DNA of 64,000 nucleotides, taken from Allacma fusca (taxonomy: Eukaryota; Arthropoda; Collembola; Symphypleona; Sminthuridae). The position numbers and the translations under genes are program-made. The notes beneath the pieces are model-generated. The model did not search any database. It saw nothing but the letters and a program-made list of their open reading frames with translations, and was not told the DNA's origin. Shown one piece after another: positions 12,320 through 26,400 of the stretch (position 1 is the first letter of the stretch; each line of letters starts with the position of its first letter). The DNA is taken from contig OX359249.1 of the NCBI GenBank assembly GCA_947179485.1, positions 6,200,001 through 6,264,000 of the forward strand, given 5' to 3'.

Positions 12320-12494
12320 ACTGCACTCTCGTTAGATGAAACTCCCTTATAAGAGGATTTTCAAGAGCAGAAATATTTTGACATTCCTATTTACGACAAT
12401 GCTAATTTGTCTCCTTAAAAGAGCATCTCATTATAGGAATAGGATTTTGCTCCACTTACAATTAGGGATCCTCTTATAACGGGACCACACAATG
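12320..12494. mobile_element. Short inverted-repeat element, decayed (CAGTG family)
   Basis: The left end CTGCACTCTCGTTAG and the right end (inverse) CATTGTGTGGTCCCGTTATA share the family's CTCGTTATAAGAG core. Internal copies of ctTATAAgagga also occur. A TA follows the right end. Diverged relative to other copies. Confidence 0.5.
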
Positions 12495-15400
12495 TAAAGA
12501 ATTGACTTGTGGAAAAATTTCCCTCAGAAAAAAACACTATAAATAGTAATTTATTGCACCATACATTGCATTCTTAATTGTATGCCTTCTATGTATCTTA
12601 AGCTTCAGATTTGGAAACAAAAAAGGGATTTTACAAAAATGGGGTTTTAGTTTCATGTAAGAATAACGAGTGAGTTGTCATGTATAACAGATTTGAGAGC
12701 TTAAAGTTTCAATGGAGTTGCCGATAAAATATTGGGATGGCTGTACAATGTTACTTCTAATTGTGTAATGTTGCATCCTCTTACTGTCATTCAACCCTGA
12801 GGAGAGTTGGTGCAGGAGCAGACGGTAATCATGCAACAGTTGCACTGGCACAGGGTTGATTTGAAAAAAAAAATCAAGGTGCTATGGATGAGCTGACATG
12901 GGAAATGCACGCTTTTATCATGAGATACGTATGCTTACAGTGAAGTGGAACATGACCAATGATACATAATAAGGTTCATCTTTTGGTTAAACGGATGAGT
13001 TTTCCTGCTAGACGTCTCCTAGGATTTATAGACTAGAACCGAAGGTTACACACCTAACGTACTTAAAAGGAGGCACACTACAGAGGCGTGGCATGCCAAG
13101 CAAGCATTCCAGATTTGAATCGAATTAATCTGATATGATAGGAAGGAAAACATTGGTAGACGTATTTTTCCACATCATTCTCCAGCAAAAAGTTACGAAA
13201 GATAAACTCAAATTAAATCACACATCTTCAGCTCTCTTTCACCAACTTACCATCCTCCGCACAGAAATTCACCAGTTATCTCGAACCAACTATGTAGATC
13301 TCTGTATTTTACTTCCTCAGTCAGAGTCGGGGTATGAGTACCTTTAGGGATTACTATAGGTATGGTAGGACAACAGTAAGCACGACGACAAAGTGCAAGT
13401 CAGACCCATGACTGCCTCGGTACGCCAACTAAATAGTGTTGGCAGGGCAGGCGAGTTCGTACCCCGTGCACTTATGAATGTGTCTGTGTATCTCTCTCCT
13501 CTCCTGTGTATCGTGTTTGTATCTATGCAAGTTTGGTAGCAGACATATAATCCTGCAGGTCATCATATGTCACGCGAAGACAGTTCAAATAATTCTCGTG
13601 TACCCCCTAAAGAGCCATGGGACACCTAAATGGTTTGTCCAGTTTAGTTTAAATGAGCACATGTGCTTCTCTTATATTATCCTCTTGGAAATCTCCTTAA
13701 TCCTAAGATTTAAAAAATTAGCTCCAATGGAAAGGACAATTCGTGTGGGTTGCTCGATTTTATCCGACACAAGCCTTACCTTGGACATGTTGGAGAGCTC
13801 AGCCCCGCTCCAGAACCTGTCATTGAAGTATGCTCAGAGATTCAATAGGGTGATGTGGTGGGGTGATAAGAAAAGATGATAATAAAATGGCACTCACGTA
13901 CCCATTCAAAGGACTCTGTAATAATTATAGGTATATGTATGTATATTGAGATATTTGATGCTTTTTTTTATTTCAGAAAGGTTTTGTGACATAATTGACT
14001 GTTTTGAACACCGTTTCTTAAAATAAAAGCTTTTCTTAAATAAAAGTTTTACAATAATTCTTTTAGTGATTGATTGTAGTAATTATAGTTGTTCTTGTTT
14101 TCCTGGTGCAACCTAACTTGCATCTTTTACAACTGTGAGAAAGAAGAATACATAACCTTGAATGATGGATATTCATAGCACTTTTTGATGTCAAAAAGTT
14201 TTCCCTTTGAAGTCATTGTAAAATATTTTTCCTACAATATCTATTTCAATTTTTGTTATAATAAAATTCAAAAAAGGTTCCGTCTCCCCCCTTTACACTG
14301 CTATATTATTCTTTTAAAAGTAAAATGTTACCACAATCAAAGCCAGTTTTTTCCTCTTTTTTTTCTAGATAATATTCCTTTATTCTATTTATGTAGTTCA
14401 TCTACTGGAGTTATTTTTTTCTAAAAAAATACTCGGTAGTTTTTTTTATTTTTACCAAATGCTTCACTTTCTCTGTCCCTGTCTCTGAGCTTTTACTTGT
14501 TTACCTGAGTCTAAATAAGATGTATAACTGTGCGTTAATTCCTATTTTGTAGTAAATATTATATTTTTCAGTTGTAACATACACACGATCATTAAATTTT
14601 ACTACAATGATTAGTTCAGAATTGTATAACATTTTTTCTGTGAGAAAAAAACAAGAAAAAGAAATTCATACGCGTACGAATGTTTCATAAAAACAGACGC
14701 TCAAATTATTATTATCATGCATCATGCACTGCTTTTTGGGGTAATACAAATACATGTTTTTTTTAATAAGTTGCAAAAAAAGGAGACATACAAAAACAAT
14801 TTTTTGTCCTGTATTACTTATACACTTATTGTCTTAATTTATACAACAACCACATACTATTATATAAATATAAAAGGTTCACACATGTCTCAAGAGCCGT
14901 TCCATCTCTCATATGGAACTCAAAAACATGTTTTCTCTTAGAGGTAAATTGTACGTTTCAGAAGGCGACCCCCATTGGATATAACGGCTAATACATACAG
15001 TTGGAGTTAGAAAAAAAGAAGCTACGATTCAAATTTATGAATCCGTCCGGATTATAAATTACTACAAGTTTTACAGTAATTAATAAATTCTGCTTATATT
15101 TGGTTTCTATTTCAGTAAGATCTAGTGCGTGCTATAATTGCTTCCAGAGATTTTTAACATGTATAGTTACATACTATAGTCAATCTCCTCCTTGTTGTTT
15201 CATAACGGGTACAATCTCTATACAGCTTATGTTCATCTGGACTTTATCTCTCTCTCCCTCCCCCCTCCCTCCCTCTTTCTGTGTTCCTGTTTTTGCAGTG
15301 ACAACAAAAAACATATCTGCAAGTGCTCATTGGTTCTCTATAGAATTGGTGGTCCACGTTATCGGTTAGTATTTTTTTTAGTTCAACGTTATTGGTAAGT

Positions 15401-16209
15401 GTAATAATTACTATATATAACTGCAGATCAAATCACACAAGACCGTTTCTTTTATCTCAGACGGTATTTAAGCAATTCAATACAAAAATTAACCATTCTC
15501 TCACAGTCATCGCAGACATCAACGAGTATGTAAAGGTATACAAAGTAAATTAATTAATAACAAAAAAAAATTACTAACGTTACATGAAAGCTGGTGCAGG
15601 TTTGACATCAATTTTTGTAGTCACACTACGATATATATAACAAGGTATACATTATATCTTAATTGATAACAACTTATGAGCTAACAAAAAAAAAACTCGG
15701 GTAAATATATTTATTATAATTGGGTTATATTTTAAGTATAGATGCCTACAAGTAAGTATATATATGTATATAGTACAGATGCTGAATCCTTCGCGTAACT
15801 ATTTCACTAGTACAAAATGGCAGTTTTTATTCAAGTAAGTTTGTATTTATGTATATAAAAGCAGCGAAAAACGTAATTAATATTCATGGACGTGTGCACT
15901 ATAAATTATACGTTGTCAGTACCCACGCGGTTGTGTTGCATCGTCTCAGGAACGATTATTCCCCCCTCTAAACCTATTGGGCTCTCTCTATTACCTCCTA
16001 AACCTATCATTATCCTCTACAATAGCTTTCTTGTCTTTTATTTAAATTTAATTATAAACTTACACCTTCCTATTGAGAATGATTACTAAATTGTGTATCA
16101 AATATAATCAAGCGATGACTCCTCCATCAACAAGAAACCTGTCTCTCACAAATATTAAACCATACACTCATCCACTCAAGCAGGACAAGGATCCCAGTAC
16201 AACACTATA

Positions 16210-16379
16210 CAGTCAACTCTCGCTATGAGGGATTTGCAAGGGTCAGATTTTTTTCCCGTATGGACACTTCCCCTTGTATGAGCTGTGTCTCAATTAACAG
16301 CGAATAGAACTGTGGGAAATTGTCCCCTACTAATTTTAACGGGAAATAAAAAAAAATCCCATATAACGAGACGTTACTA
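16210..16379. mobile_element. Short inverted-repeat element (CAGTC family)
   Basis: After TA, the left end reads CAGTCAACTCTCGCTATGAG. The inverse right end reads TAGTAACGTCTCGTTATATG. It is about 170 bp, non-coding and partly decayed at the right tip. Confidence 0.6.
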
Positions 16380-17101
16380 TGCATGTATACACAAACACAC
16401 ACACACAGAGACAAACACACACACGTACTGTAAAGCGCGTACAACCAAAGAGTTACAGCATCCTTCCCCCTTTCACAACTTTAATCTATGTATGAATACT
16501 TTGCACAGTCGATTTACCCAAAAATAGATGAGAACATAATAAAGTAATATTATTTTAAATAATATTTCCATCCATACAGATCACACTCATTCATCTCAAT
16601 CAAGCACATTTTATAGAGAGCAAAAAATACGCGGTTAGATCTCTGAACTCCACGAGGGTTATGGATATATATAAAGCAAACAAACATAACGTAATTAGTA
16701 TAATTACATGTCGTGAAGGCTTACTTCCCAGACTTAGTTAAACAACAGTGGTCAAGGTAAATTTTTTTAGCCTTGAACAAACACATTTTTGATCAACTAA
16801 GCAGAAATTAGAAGTAAAGTTGAACACAGCTACTGTCGTCGTATCATCTACACTATAACGTCTCATTCAAAAAAAACCCTCATCATCATATTGATCTTGA
16901 GCGAATGCTTACACTCTCAGCAAAGGGAAAGGAAATCAAAAATCAAACCTTGATCCTTGACCATATAGCTTGACTTGGTAAATATTATCTTTGAAAATAA
17001 TAAAAGCTAATATACGTACTCCTCATATATTTCTTTTTCTCTTACACTGGTTCTTGTAATAATAATAATTATTATTTTCTCTCACCAACTGACCAACCCA
17101 G

Positions 17102-17336
17102 TGAATCAAAAGCTCCATCAACTGCTGTGTCTATTGAAGACGGACAGTCAATGACTACTGGAGGAATGTTTGTTGGGTCTGAAAGATCTGAGTGTGGTGG
17201 GAGAGCTTCTGTGATCAAGATGTTGGAAAATGAGAGGCAATTCCCATATTATTTCTTTCATCATAAAGCTTCCACTGAGAGTCCCCCCAATGCACATATA
17301 GGTGTAACAAAACCCAAGGCCTGCATTGCAGATTAG
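17102..17336 (+). CDS. Possible terminal exon of an unidentified gene
   Basis: A pyrimidine-rich acceptor (ctcaccaactgaccaacccag) opens a frame of 78 codons to TAG at 17334-17336: ESKAPSTAVSIEDGQSM, then a glycine/serine stretch, NERQFPYYFFHHK, and a tail ending KPKACIAD. Composition looks coding (mixed charged and polar residues, few rare runs), but I do not recognise a domain. No upstream exon has been matched, and no polyadenylation hexamer is obvious nearby. It would converge on the minus-strand FGF gene, whose 3' end lies about 0.7 kb away. Chance is not excluded. Confidence 0.35.
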
Positions 17337-18004
17337 TCTCTACAGGAAGCTCTTGAGAAGTGAGTTGTTATTTTAACTGGACAAAAAAAATCCTGGAGGA
17401 TTGCTGTGGGAAATTGAATTGATCCAGTGTAAGGAGGTAATATGAGGTGAGAGGAAGGTTATTGTTTTTGATCATTTGATTGGAGGTGGGTTGCTGTGTA
17501 ATTGTGTGCATTCGGGCTCATTATACAGGGAGACTCCAGCCCAGGTCTGCTGACAACTCTTTCAGGAAAGCCGTAAACAAAACCCTGGGCTTAATCAGAC
17601 ACTGCCGTCAACTTACGACTGGCCCAATGGGCCTCGATCAATTGTCAAGATGATGCTGAGGGTTTTAGCTCGATAACTTTAATATACCTTTAAATTAATT
17701 TATGTACACAGTAAAGCTCACAAGGATATTTCTCCATGGTAAGGGCTTATGTTTCAAAATCTTGTGTGTTTAAACAGTGTGTAGTATATATAGGGGAGTT
17801 GCAACTTTGAAGAACGGCATGCTTTGTATTAAGTATATATGCATATCTATATATACGAGACAGGCAAAAAAAATCATTACTTCCCAAATGTAATGGGATC
17901 TGCCGTACTAGTATATGAATAAGCTGTTAATATTGCTACTTACATATGAGTTTACAACAATATAAACAGGATGAACATTTTACTTACATACTCATTTGCA
18001 TCTT

Positions 18005-18010
18005 TTTATT
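18005..18010 (-). terminator. Polyadenylation signal of the FGF-like gene
   Basis: The plus-strand TTTATT reads AATAAA on the minus strand, about 80 bp after the FGF stop codon, which is a normal spacing. Confidence 0.6.
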
Positions 18011-18091
18011 ATGCAACAGACGTAGAAAAATGAATATAAAGTTATATAACGAGAGGTTTCTGAGGAGATAAATTGCAAAAAAAAAAATAAC

Positions 18092-20439
18092 CTACGGAGA
18101 GCGGTCAATTATTGCTGTAGCTTCAGGAGCTGGTCTATGGTTTTCAGTTTCACATTTTCGATGTTTGCGTTGATTCGAAAAACCCGATTTATGACAAGCA
18201 GGAACGGGACAGGCTGGAAGGAATTGGAAACAGAGCTTATCTTTCCCGCCTTTCTTCCGTATCTTCGTATGAGCTTTTCCTCGGAAAGGCTTCCCTTCTT
18301 TCGTGAACCCCACGTACCAATCTGGATTCTTCACTGATCGGAATTCTGAGTGAAGGTCATCGCTCATTCTTTCCTCGAACTCGCATTCGCCGTCCTTCAT
18401 TTGATTTGCCTTTTTCTATTTAAAAAAAAAATATAAAAAAAATGTTACATCAACAACTTGATCTAAAATCCATTGATGAACTTTACCGGTCAAGTCGTTC
18501 TACAGCAGTTTATGCATTTGGTGTGAGTGACACCGGAGTCATCATTGCATATCATATGTCATATGGAGATATAATTGTATGACAAAACCAGCTTAGGATT
18601 TCTTATTGGAACTACGTGATTGAAATTTAAATGTTTTTGTGTAACGACGGTGCACTTCCCTCATCTGCCTAAGCTTGACTTCCCCTGCTTCCATTTTTTC
18701 TTGAGGCTCAGGCTCAGTATAATTTACGTAGTGCTGTGTACTCTCTTTATACGAGACCCCTTTTATATGCTCTTATTAAGAGCATTTTCTCTGCACTACT
18801 CCCTACAGTCTTTTTCTCCTTGGGTGTCAGGCGTCAAAGCCAGATTGTGGTATTTTCCAGGGTGCTCCCATAAAGAGAGGTCACTGTATATACCATTTGC
18901 ATGTAAGCATGTAACTAACAAATGTTACTATTGTGGGTCACACCACTACATACGCGTGTAGGATCAACATTAGCGAAAATCATAAATCCTTTTTCGATTA
19001 TTGCAATGCTTGTTTGCATCTTCTTGACAACCCTCCTAAAAAATTCTACGTATACAGTATGTTCAAATCCTCACTAGTTTTTGTTCTTCTCGAAGATTCC
19101 TAGCATTGAGTATTTACGCTGTAATGCGGAGAGGATTCAACTTCAAACGTACACCAATGACTCGTGTATACCCTGAGTCCTCCCTCGCATGATAATGCTG
19201 ATAAGAGAGGAAATTGTCAAGTTATGCTGTGGATCGTGGCATTATGTGTAATCCGAGGTAATTACGCATTTAAGAGTTTGTAATTTCCCGATGACATTTG
19301 TTTCGTTGAGAAAGATTATGCTGCCGGAAAAAAAATTAAATGTTATCAGGATTTTTACCTACTTTTTGTTGTAAAATTTATGCTGAAAACTAACTTTATG
19401 TTGGTTGTGCTCAAATAAATCTGCTTGTATTTTATCTTTTTTTTTTTGCACTCATCCTCCAACCGAAATACTTGACAATTTATTAATTTGAATCTACAGA
19501 GGTCGAGAGTTGAACTTGTAGCTATGCATAGTAATTATCTGCAAGTTAAATATGTATAGGGGGATATGGGACTGTACATGTACAGGTTTGGACATGGAAA
19601 TTTCATGTTGTACAAATTGCATTTAGATTGGTACAAAAGCTAAAGGTTCTCTGAAACAGTTAGAGCTTACAAGGAACATCAAGTTAATGTGATGATGCTG
19701 AAAACAAGAGGAAAGATATTTGCCGCAAGACCCATCAATCTCCATGCTGAGCAACTTTTTGTTGAAATAAAAGCTTATAATTTCGTCCGTCTTCACAGAC
19801 CCCTTCGAGTCCACGTCTGATTAAAACAAATTTAATAGTTTGTGCAACACGTTCAATTCCATGTTCTCTCTGAATTTATGTACCTGTAGGAAAGTCTCTC
19901 CTTCATATTTCTCATTTCACCGGTCCTCGCATGACTATTTTACTTTGTGGTTATAGGTTCTGAAAATAAATTAATATCCCCCATATGCATAACTAACAGT
20001 CTGCACTAGGACTCTGAGGAGGAAGTCTTGGGAGAAAAAGCACCTCTTGAGGGAAAAAAACAGTCGTTTCTGATGAACTGTGGTAGGAATGTTGTCGGAT
20101 GGTGAGGGCTTGAGATCCTCATATGTAGATATACATAGGAGGAGAAGAGCAGTTTGATTTACATGAAAATTAAGGCCGATCTCCTATCTCTACTTCAATC
20201 TTGCCTATTTATGCTGTCCGCACAACTCAACTCCAACGATTACTTGAAGAATGATTATTATTCCGAAAATCTGAAATAAAATACTCTTGATGGCTTGCAT
20301 GTACCCAGGAATCTGTCATTTCACCGCTGACGGAACATACATTTCAACAACAACAACAACAACACACATTGGAGGAATCTGTATCAGTAGAGATAATGGT
20401 GGGCTATAGCTGGTCCAAAAACCAACTACAAGATAACTT

Positions 20440-20476
<37 letters not shown>

Positions 20477-23400
20477 GGGTACTGCCAACTAAGCATACAG
20501 CAAATACTAGGGCGGGAACATAAATTCATAGGGAAATTCTCGAAGCTCTCAACGGCACAATTAATAATTAGGTGTGCCAGAAATCCCTATAATTTTTCAA
20601 GTTTCCTCTAAGCCGAAGGGATCAGAAATTACAATTATTACATATGTTAGTCATGGAAATCAAACCTACTGCATGCGTAAACGGGGAGAGAAATTTTGAT
20701 GATAGAATTGATAGCACGAGATTCTTGTAAGTGGTTCTTGTTCCTATACATTGTATTATTATGCGGTCGGGGGTTGCATGCCGTCAAGTGATTAGTTTGT
20801 AATAATACCATTTTATCACTCTGTAGATTTTTTTTACTCGTCAGCCCGTTCAGTGTGTTTGGTCTGGGCATGTAATGTGTGATGTTGATTTCATGCTAAG
20901 ATTCATTGTATGCTCCATTATATCAGTTCCATGCTGACAGGCTATCAATTATGATGGCCTTTGAGTGAAACTTCACCGGGAAATAATCTTTGGGAGAGAA
21001 ACTCGGTAATCCGATGGATCATCCTACATCAGCTGCTGACATTTTATTCCTTATTTTATATATTTACACCCTTTTGGATTTTTCCAAGTATTTTCCTTCC
21101 GCCTGTGACGACGGCCTCGCCTTCCAACATTTCCTCTGCCCTTGCATTTCCCTTTTAACTGATATTTTTCAAAATTTGAACTCTGCATAATTACCTTTAG
21201 CGTGTACAATTTTACTGCATTGAAACAGACTGAGTACAACGGTGCTGGCAGGAGCTGTATCTATACACTGTACTATAAAAAGCGGTTGAAAAGTAGTTGA
21301 ATTTAGGGAAGAGTGCAGAGTTTCCTATTGCAAAATAATATTCCTCAGTTGATACAAAAAAATTGCAGTTGCGTCTAAATGTAACGACTGTCCTCACAGC
21401 CACACTTCCCTCATCATGACAGCCTGAGATTCTCCGGAGAGGATGCACTCACAGGCTAAATCATATCTCTGTAACGACATCTCCCTAGGATATAGCAGTA
21501 AATACAAATTCATGCTGTTGAGGTGTCGTTATCAGGAGGGCCGAGTGTAAAAGTTTCGTACGAATCTCTGCACGAGACTGACATATAATTCATGGAAATG
21601 AAAACAAAATGCTGCAACGAAATGTTATTTATTCCAGATTACACTTCTTAAAGCCTGTCTTCAATAGGCTCCCCGTGTCATGCAGAGCTATGGTCACTAA
21701 TCTGGTTTGTTTGTATTTGCACACTACAGCCCTTGCTAATCGAAGAAAGGGACTATCCGCATGATAAACATTGGGAATTTAAAGTTTAGTCTGCACACGG
21801 AACAGTATGGAGAGCTACTGCTGAGAGTCAAGTGAAGAGTCAATGTTTGATCACTATGTGTGGCCTAAATTAAAAATCTGTACCAATATTTTATGATTAT
21901 ATTAAGATTAATGTCCTTTTATAAGAAGTATTGTATTTTTCATGTTTGGCACAACTGGCGTACGATATGATAATGATGACACCAAATGTAGGTCACAGTT
22001 TTTGTAGCTATTCCACTTGAATAGTTTCAAAAGTTATTTTAAAAAGTGGGATACTTTTAAATATCCATAAATAGTACTGTATATACAAAACATTCCATAC
22101 CTCTGGCCACGCCACAAGTTTTCCTTTGCGGTTGAAGCAGAGGTACCTCCTAGAGAGGAAGCCTCGGATTCTTGTTTTTGTAATGTGCGTTTTATTACCT
22201 TTACGCCTACTCATCACAGTCTCCAGTTCCAGTTCGCCTGTAATTCAAAAATAAAAAAAAATGTCATCATTAAGTCTTTTAGCAGAGATTGCAAGGAGGA
22301 AAAAAACAATTCCACTCAAGTATCAAAAGTTGTATTGATTTTTGATCAGGGAAACTTGAATAATTTAGTTTCCTTGTACATTGCTCATCTCAGCAATAAT
22401 AATGCTTCGCATCGCTGTTGCATTCCAACTTTTTTTCTCTGACTCTTACTCAACCGACGACTATACACGAATGTGCGTTCGTGTAAGTTTTGCGTTTGAT
22501 CTGAATTCCATACTTGATGCGTCATTTTTAATTCCCTACAGTAAATCACCAAGACTGTTTTTTTCTGAAACATTCTAAACTTTTCTTCTCAAAGAAGATT
22601 TGCATAAGTCAAACGTACGTGGAAATAAAAGCATACATGTCTGCTGTGAAGTAAGTATGCCCTACTAGAGAGTTTATGTATCTATGGGATTAAGAGGAGG
22701 AAGGACATGTTGGAATAATACGTTTTAGGAAATCCCATAAGACAAGGTTAGACCACATTGAGGAGTCGTGCAGATGTGTTTGGGGGAATGGAAAGCAATT
22801 ATTATTATTAACAACTATTTTTATATTAACCACGCCATTTAATTTCCGGAGAAAAAATTAATATGGAGATGCTGACAGGAATCGTTTTTCCACCGTCTTT
22901 TTTTATGTACTGGAGAAAGAGCTATAGGAAGGCATATGTACTGGCAGTAGATCAAAATGCCTGTGCGCCGTACGCATTTTGAGGTTTCCGTGCGATTTTT
23001 TGTCCCACATGCGTTTGCCTCCAGCTGCACTTGTGGAAATGGTATTTGTACCTCATACATATGCCTAATCCGTGTGAGGGCGTCAGGACCTGATTCCTTT
23101 AATGAATCAAGATTAAAGGCTTTTCCTTTTTTAGTTTATTTCCCATTTTACCGCTTTCAACATTTTCCCGGAACTGAAGGTAATCCAAAAAGATGCTATT
23201 CATTCTGGGAATGACATTCCCACTAATGTTTTACCCCCCTCCTTGTAATCATACCGAGCTGTGTAAATGGTTCTTGTGAGTTATGAGTTGTGTGTACTGT
23301 GTCTTTATGGTGTTTGATAAGTAAACGTATAAATAGCCCTCGCACCCACTGATGAGACTCAACGGTCTCGAAAGAGGGTGATAGTTCTCGAGACAGGGGG

Positions 23401-26400
23401 AAAAAAACTTTTAACTCGCTCCAAATTGGAATTAAAGCACGGGACACCTACGATTCTGTTATTGCTTTCCGAATAATTTATTTTCAACCGTGTCTTTCGA
23501 GACTATAAGTTACTGCCGGATTTTTTATTCATTTACCTGCAGACTAAAAATAAAAGGCTGATTTGGGCCGGAAAGATACTGGGGGAGTTGGATCCTCACA
23601 GACTCTGTCGACAGGAAGATTTAAACTCGCTCCGTTCCTAACAGCTGTATTGTGTGGAAAAGGTTACACTTGGTCTTGACAGCTATTTGTTTTGAAGTAA
23701 CAATGGTCAAGCCTTTTTGACCCTCCGTGACCCCTTTAATAAGAGTGCGAAGTGGGACGTGATCATAAGCAAATTGCTCATTTGCCCAAGGACTGGGCTT
23801 CATAAAACATTGCAAAAGTTTGTAAATGAGACGCTTCAACAATAGTTGTCAATGGGGCCTGGAAAGTAAACCAAATATTTACGAGGTAGCACTGCACCAT
23901 TTTTTATACGGCATTGTCTAGTTAGCTGACTCCAGTAGCAACAAGGTTGTAATCCCATTGTTTTCAAGGGATTATAAATGACTTAATTTTCTCTTGGATC
24001 TTGTTCTTCCTTGAGACAACTTGTCCAGATAAAGTAGGTGCTAGAAATCAGCATGGAAGTTGATACTCCCCATTCATTCCCATGTCCAACTGATCAAGTT
24101 CATTTCACATGTAAATAATGAAACTTGAAACAAAATTTCCATCATATAGATACAATCCAGCGGTGTGGACTAAGGAGGCGTTCGTATGACAGAAGCCAGA
24201 GCACGCCATTCGTTTATGGTATTAATTATTGTGTCGCTCAGGACCATTAGCCGTCAAGTGACTTTCTGGGCTTGTATGGGATGGAGATCCTCAAGTACTT
24301 TCTTGTAATAATTGTATTTACGTCTTTTAGCGGAACATCGTCCCTTCTCTGGATTCTCAAGGTAGTAGATACACCAATTTACACATGAGTGAAACAACCC
24401 GGCAGCTCGTCCCGCAGTAATTTATCATTAGAGGAGCGAAACGAGTACCCTACAACATGCATCTCCTCAACAGACTCTGCACACAAGGCACCCTAAAAGG
24501 AGGAAGCTCAAAAGCCAGTTTGTACATTTTAGTACCCAACAGAACTATACGAAAGTTCAATAAATCCCTATCATGATTTGCGTGCATACTGTCCGTGGAA
24601 TTCTAATGTAGAGGGGTTTATACACTTAAAATGCAGTGGTCTGTAGTAGCTATATTTTTACAATTTAGTATCCATATTTTAACTGTGGGTAATAGATTTA
24701 TTCATGTAGAGAAAAACCGGCACACGGCATGTCTGGAGAAAAGTCAGTGATTTTAATGGGGTAGGTAGCAAGAGCTAATATTTTTCATCGTATTTAAATT
24801 TTATGTGGAAAGTCTTGACTGTGCGGTGACGTTAATCTTGTCTGAGAAGAGCATCAACGTAATACTACAGTATACGACCCTTGCGTGATTATACGGAGGT
24901 ATAACGTGAAAAAGAGCTAACGGGTACAAACAACAACAACACACACACACACTCACGGCACACGTTCTCATCTCTCTTTGCACTTCTATACATGGTCTCA
25001 AAGTGGTTGCAAAGTCATAAAATTGAGAATTAAACTGCAAATAAGGTTACCGCTGATAGTTACAACTTCTCAGCTGTGTACTTATTATTTTAGAGATGGA
25101 GGCTGACTGTATATTAACACCAAGGGATCGACATGAAAAATTCCGTAATGCTTGACATTTTGGTCATATTACATTTCTGGCAGTGTCTCGCTTTTGTCAG
25201 GCATTGAGGCGTTGACTCACATTTTCCTCTAATAATTGGTTGCGGCTCCTTAAGAACTTTCACGTGCGTAAACTCATCCTTTATCATCTCTTCCCTTCTA
25301 CGCTAACTGCATTTTTTTTGCGTGCAAAAACTACATATATCTAGATATATATAGGTAGATGTACTAGTGTCACGACACTTGCATTTGTTTATTTTCAACA
25401 CCCGCACTCGCACAGTTTATCCTCCACCCTCAATATAGCATTCCAAGTTCTACGAAAACCCCACTGGTTCTGTTTTGAAGTACAAGTAGTGCACGATTCT
25501 CTGTTTACTGTGTGAAGAGTAAATAGCATAAAAATGATGTCACTACCCTGCCTGAGTAAACAATTGATTAAATTTGTCAAAACATGATTCTGGAAGGATA
25601 GACATGATGGAATAGGAATAAAAAAAATTGTATATGCAAAATTGTATCAACTGGAACTAAGTCCTGTGCAGACACTGCAGACTGAGGAGGAGATAGTAAA
25701 ATGATGTAATTTATGCAGGGAACATTATACTATTATTGCAGTGTTTGTGTGTGTGTGTGTGTGTGCGGTGTGTGTATGTGTGTGTAGTGATACTAAGCAG
25801 CGGGACAGTAATAATTCAGTTACGAACTCCTGTTACTGGCTGACAAAAAGTTGTGGAGATGGAAAAAGATGATGTCACTTTTGGTAATAATGCAATTAAA
25901 CTCGACATTCTCCCGTCTGCCTATCAATTAGAGTGTCAGAATGACAGCCGTTCAAAAGGAGGAATCACCCTTGGTGTGTGACCCCCATTAAATGCTTTGT
26001 CTAATTATTATATATCATATGTCATAAAAACGAGTGTGATACAGAGAAGTGAGCCAAATCAAACATAAAGTCAAAATCGCACTCATTCATGTGACAGTAA
26101 ATTCACATTCATTCATGTTTATATGACTGGGCCGTCATAGTAAAAATAATATTAGTAGTTAATAAATGTACCCATGTGCACAGTAGGAGCGCACACGGTA
26201 AAGGGTTAATCTCTGGAATGAAGCCCAGACAAAAACTCTACTTATCGTCCTTACTCCAGTACCAATGACTCACAACAGTCTACGGAAACGAGGAATATGA
26301 CCTCATCCTTTTTGTTTATAAATATTATAATTGTTCCAACCTAGGGCATATGTATCAACGTATGTGTTACTTTATCAGTGTCCTGCTCACTACAAACTTC

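Larger units (their letters stand above)
6498..17101. other. Long stretch without a supported gene
   Basis: AT-rich DNA downstream of scramblase. I see two short inverted-repeat elements (listed), one CT tract, poly-A/T runs and scattered stop-bounded frames of about 60-130 codons with no recognisable domain. An AATAAA pair lies near 10540. Some of it may be intron of the gene ending at 17336. Confidence 0.5.
18416..22100 (-). other. Intron between the last two FGF exons
   Basis: Donor GAG/gtatgg at 22100, acceptor aatag at 18416. It holds a CAGTG-family element, a GA tract and a short CAA run (about 20347-20362). No open frame looks coding. Confidence 0.8.

Noticed and set aside
13478-13879. 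133-codon plus-strand frame
   Set aside because: No domain, no splice context and biased composition; treated as chance.
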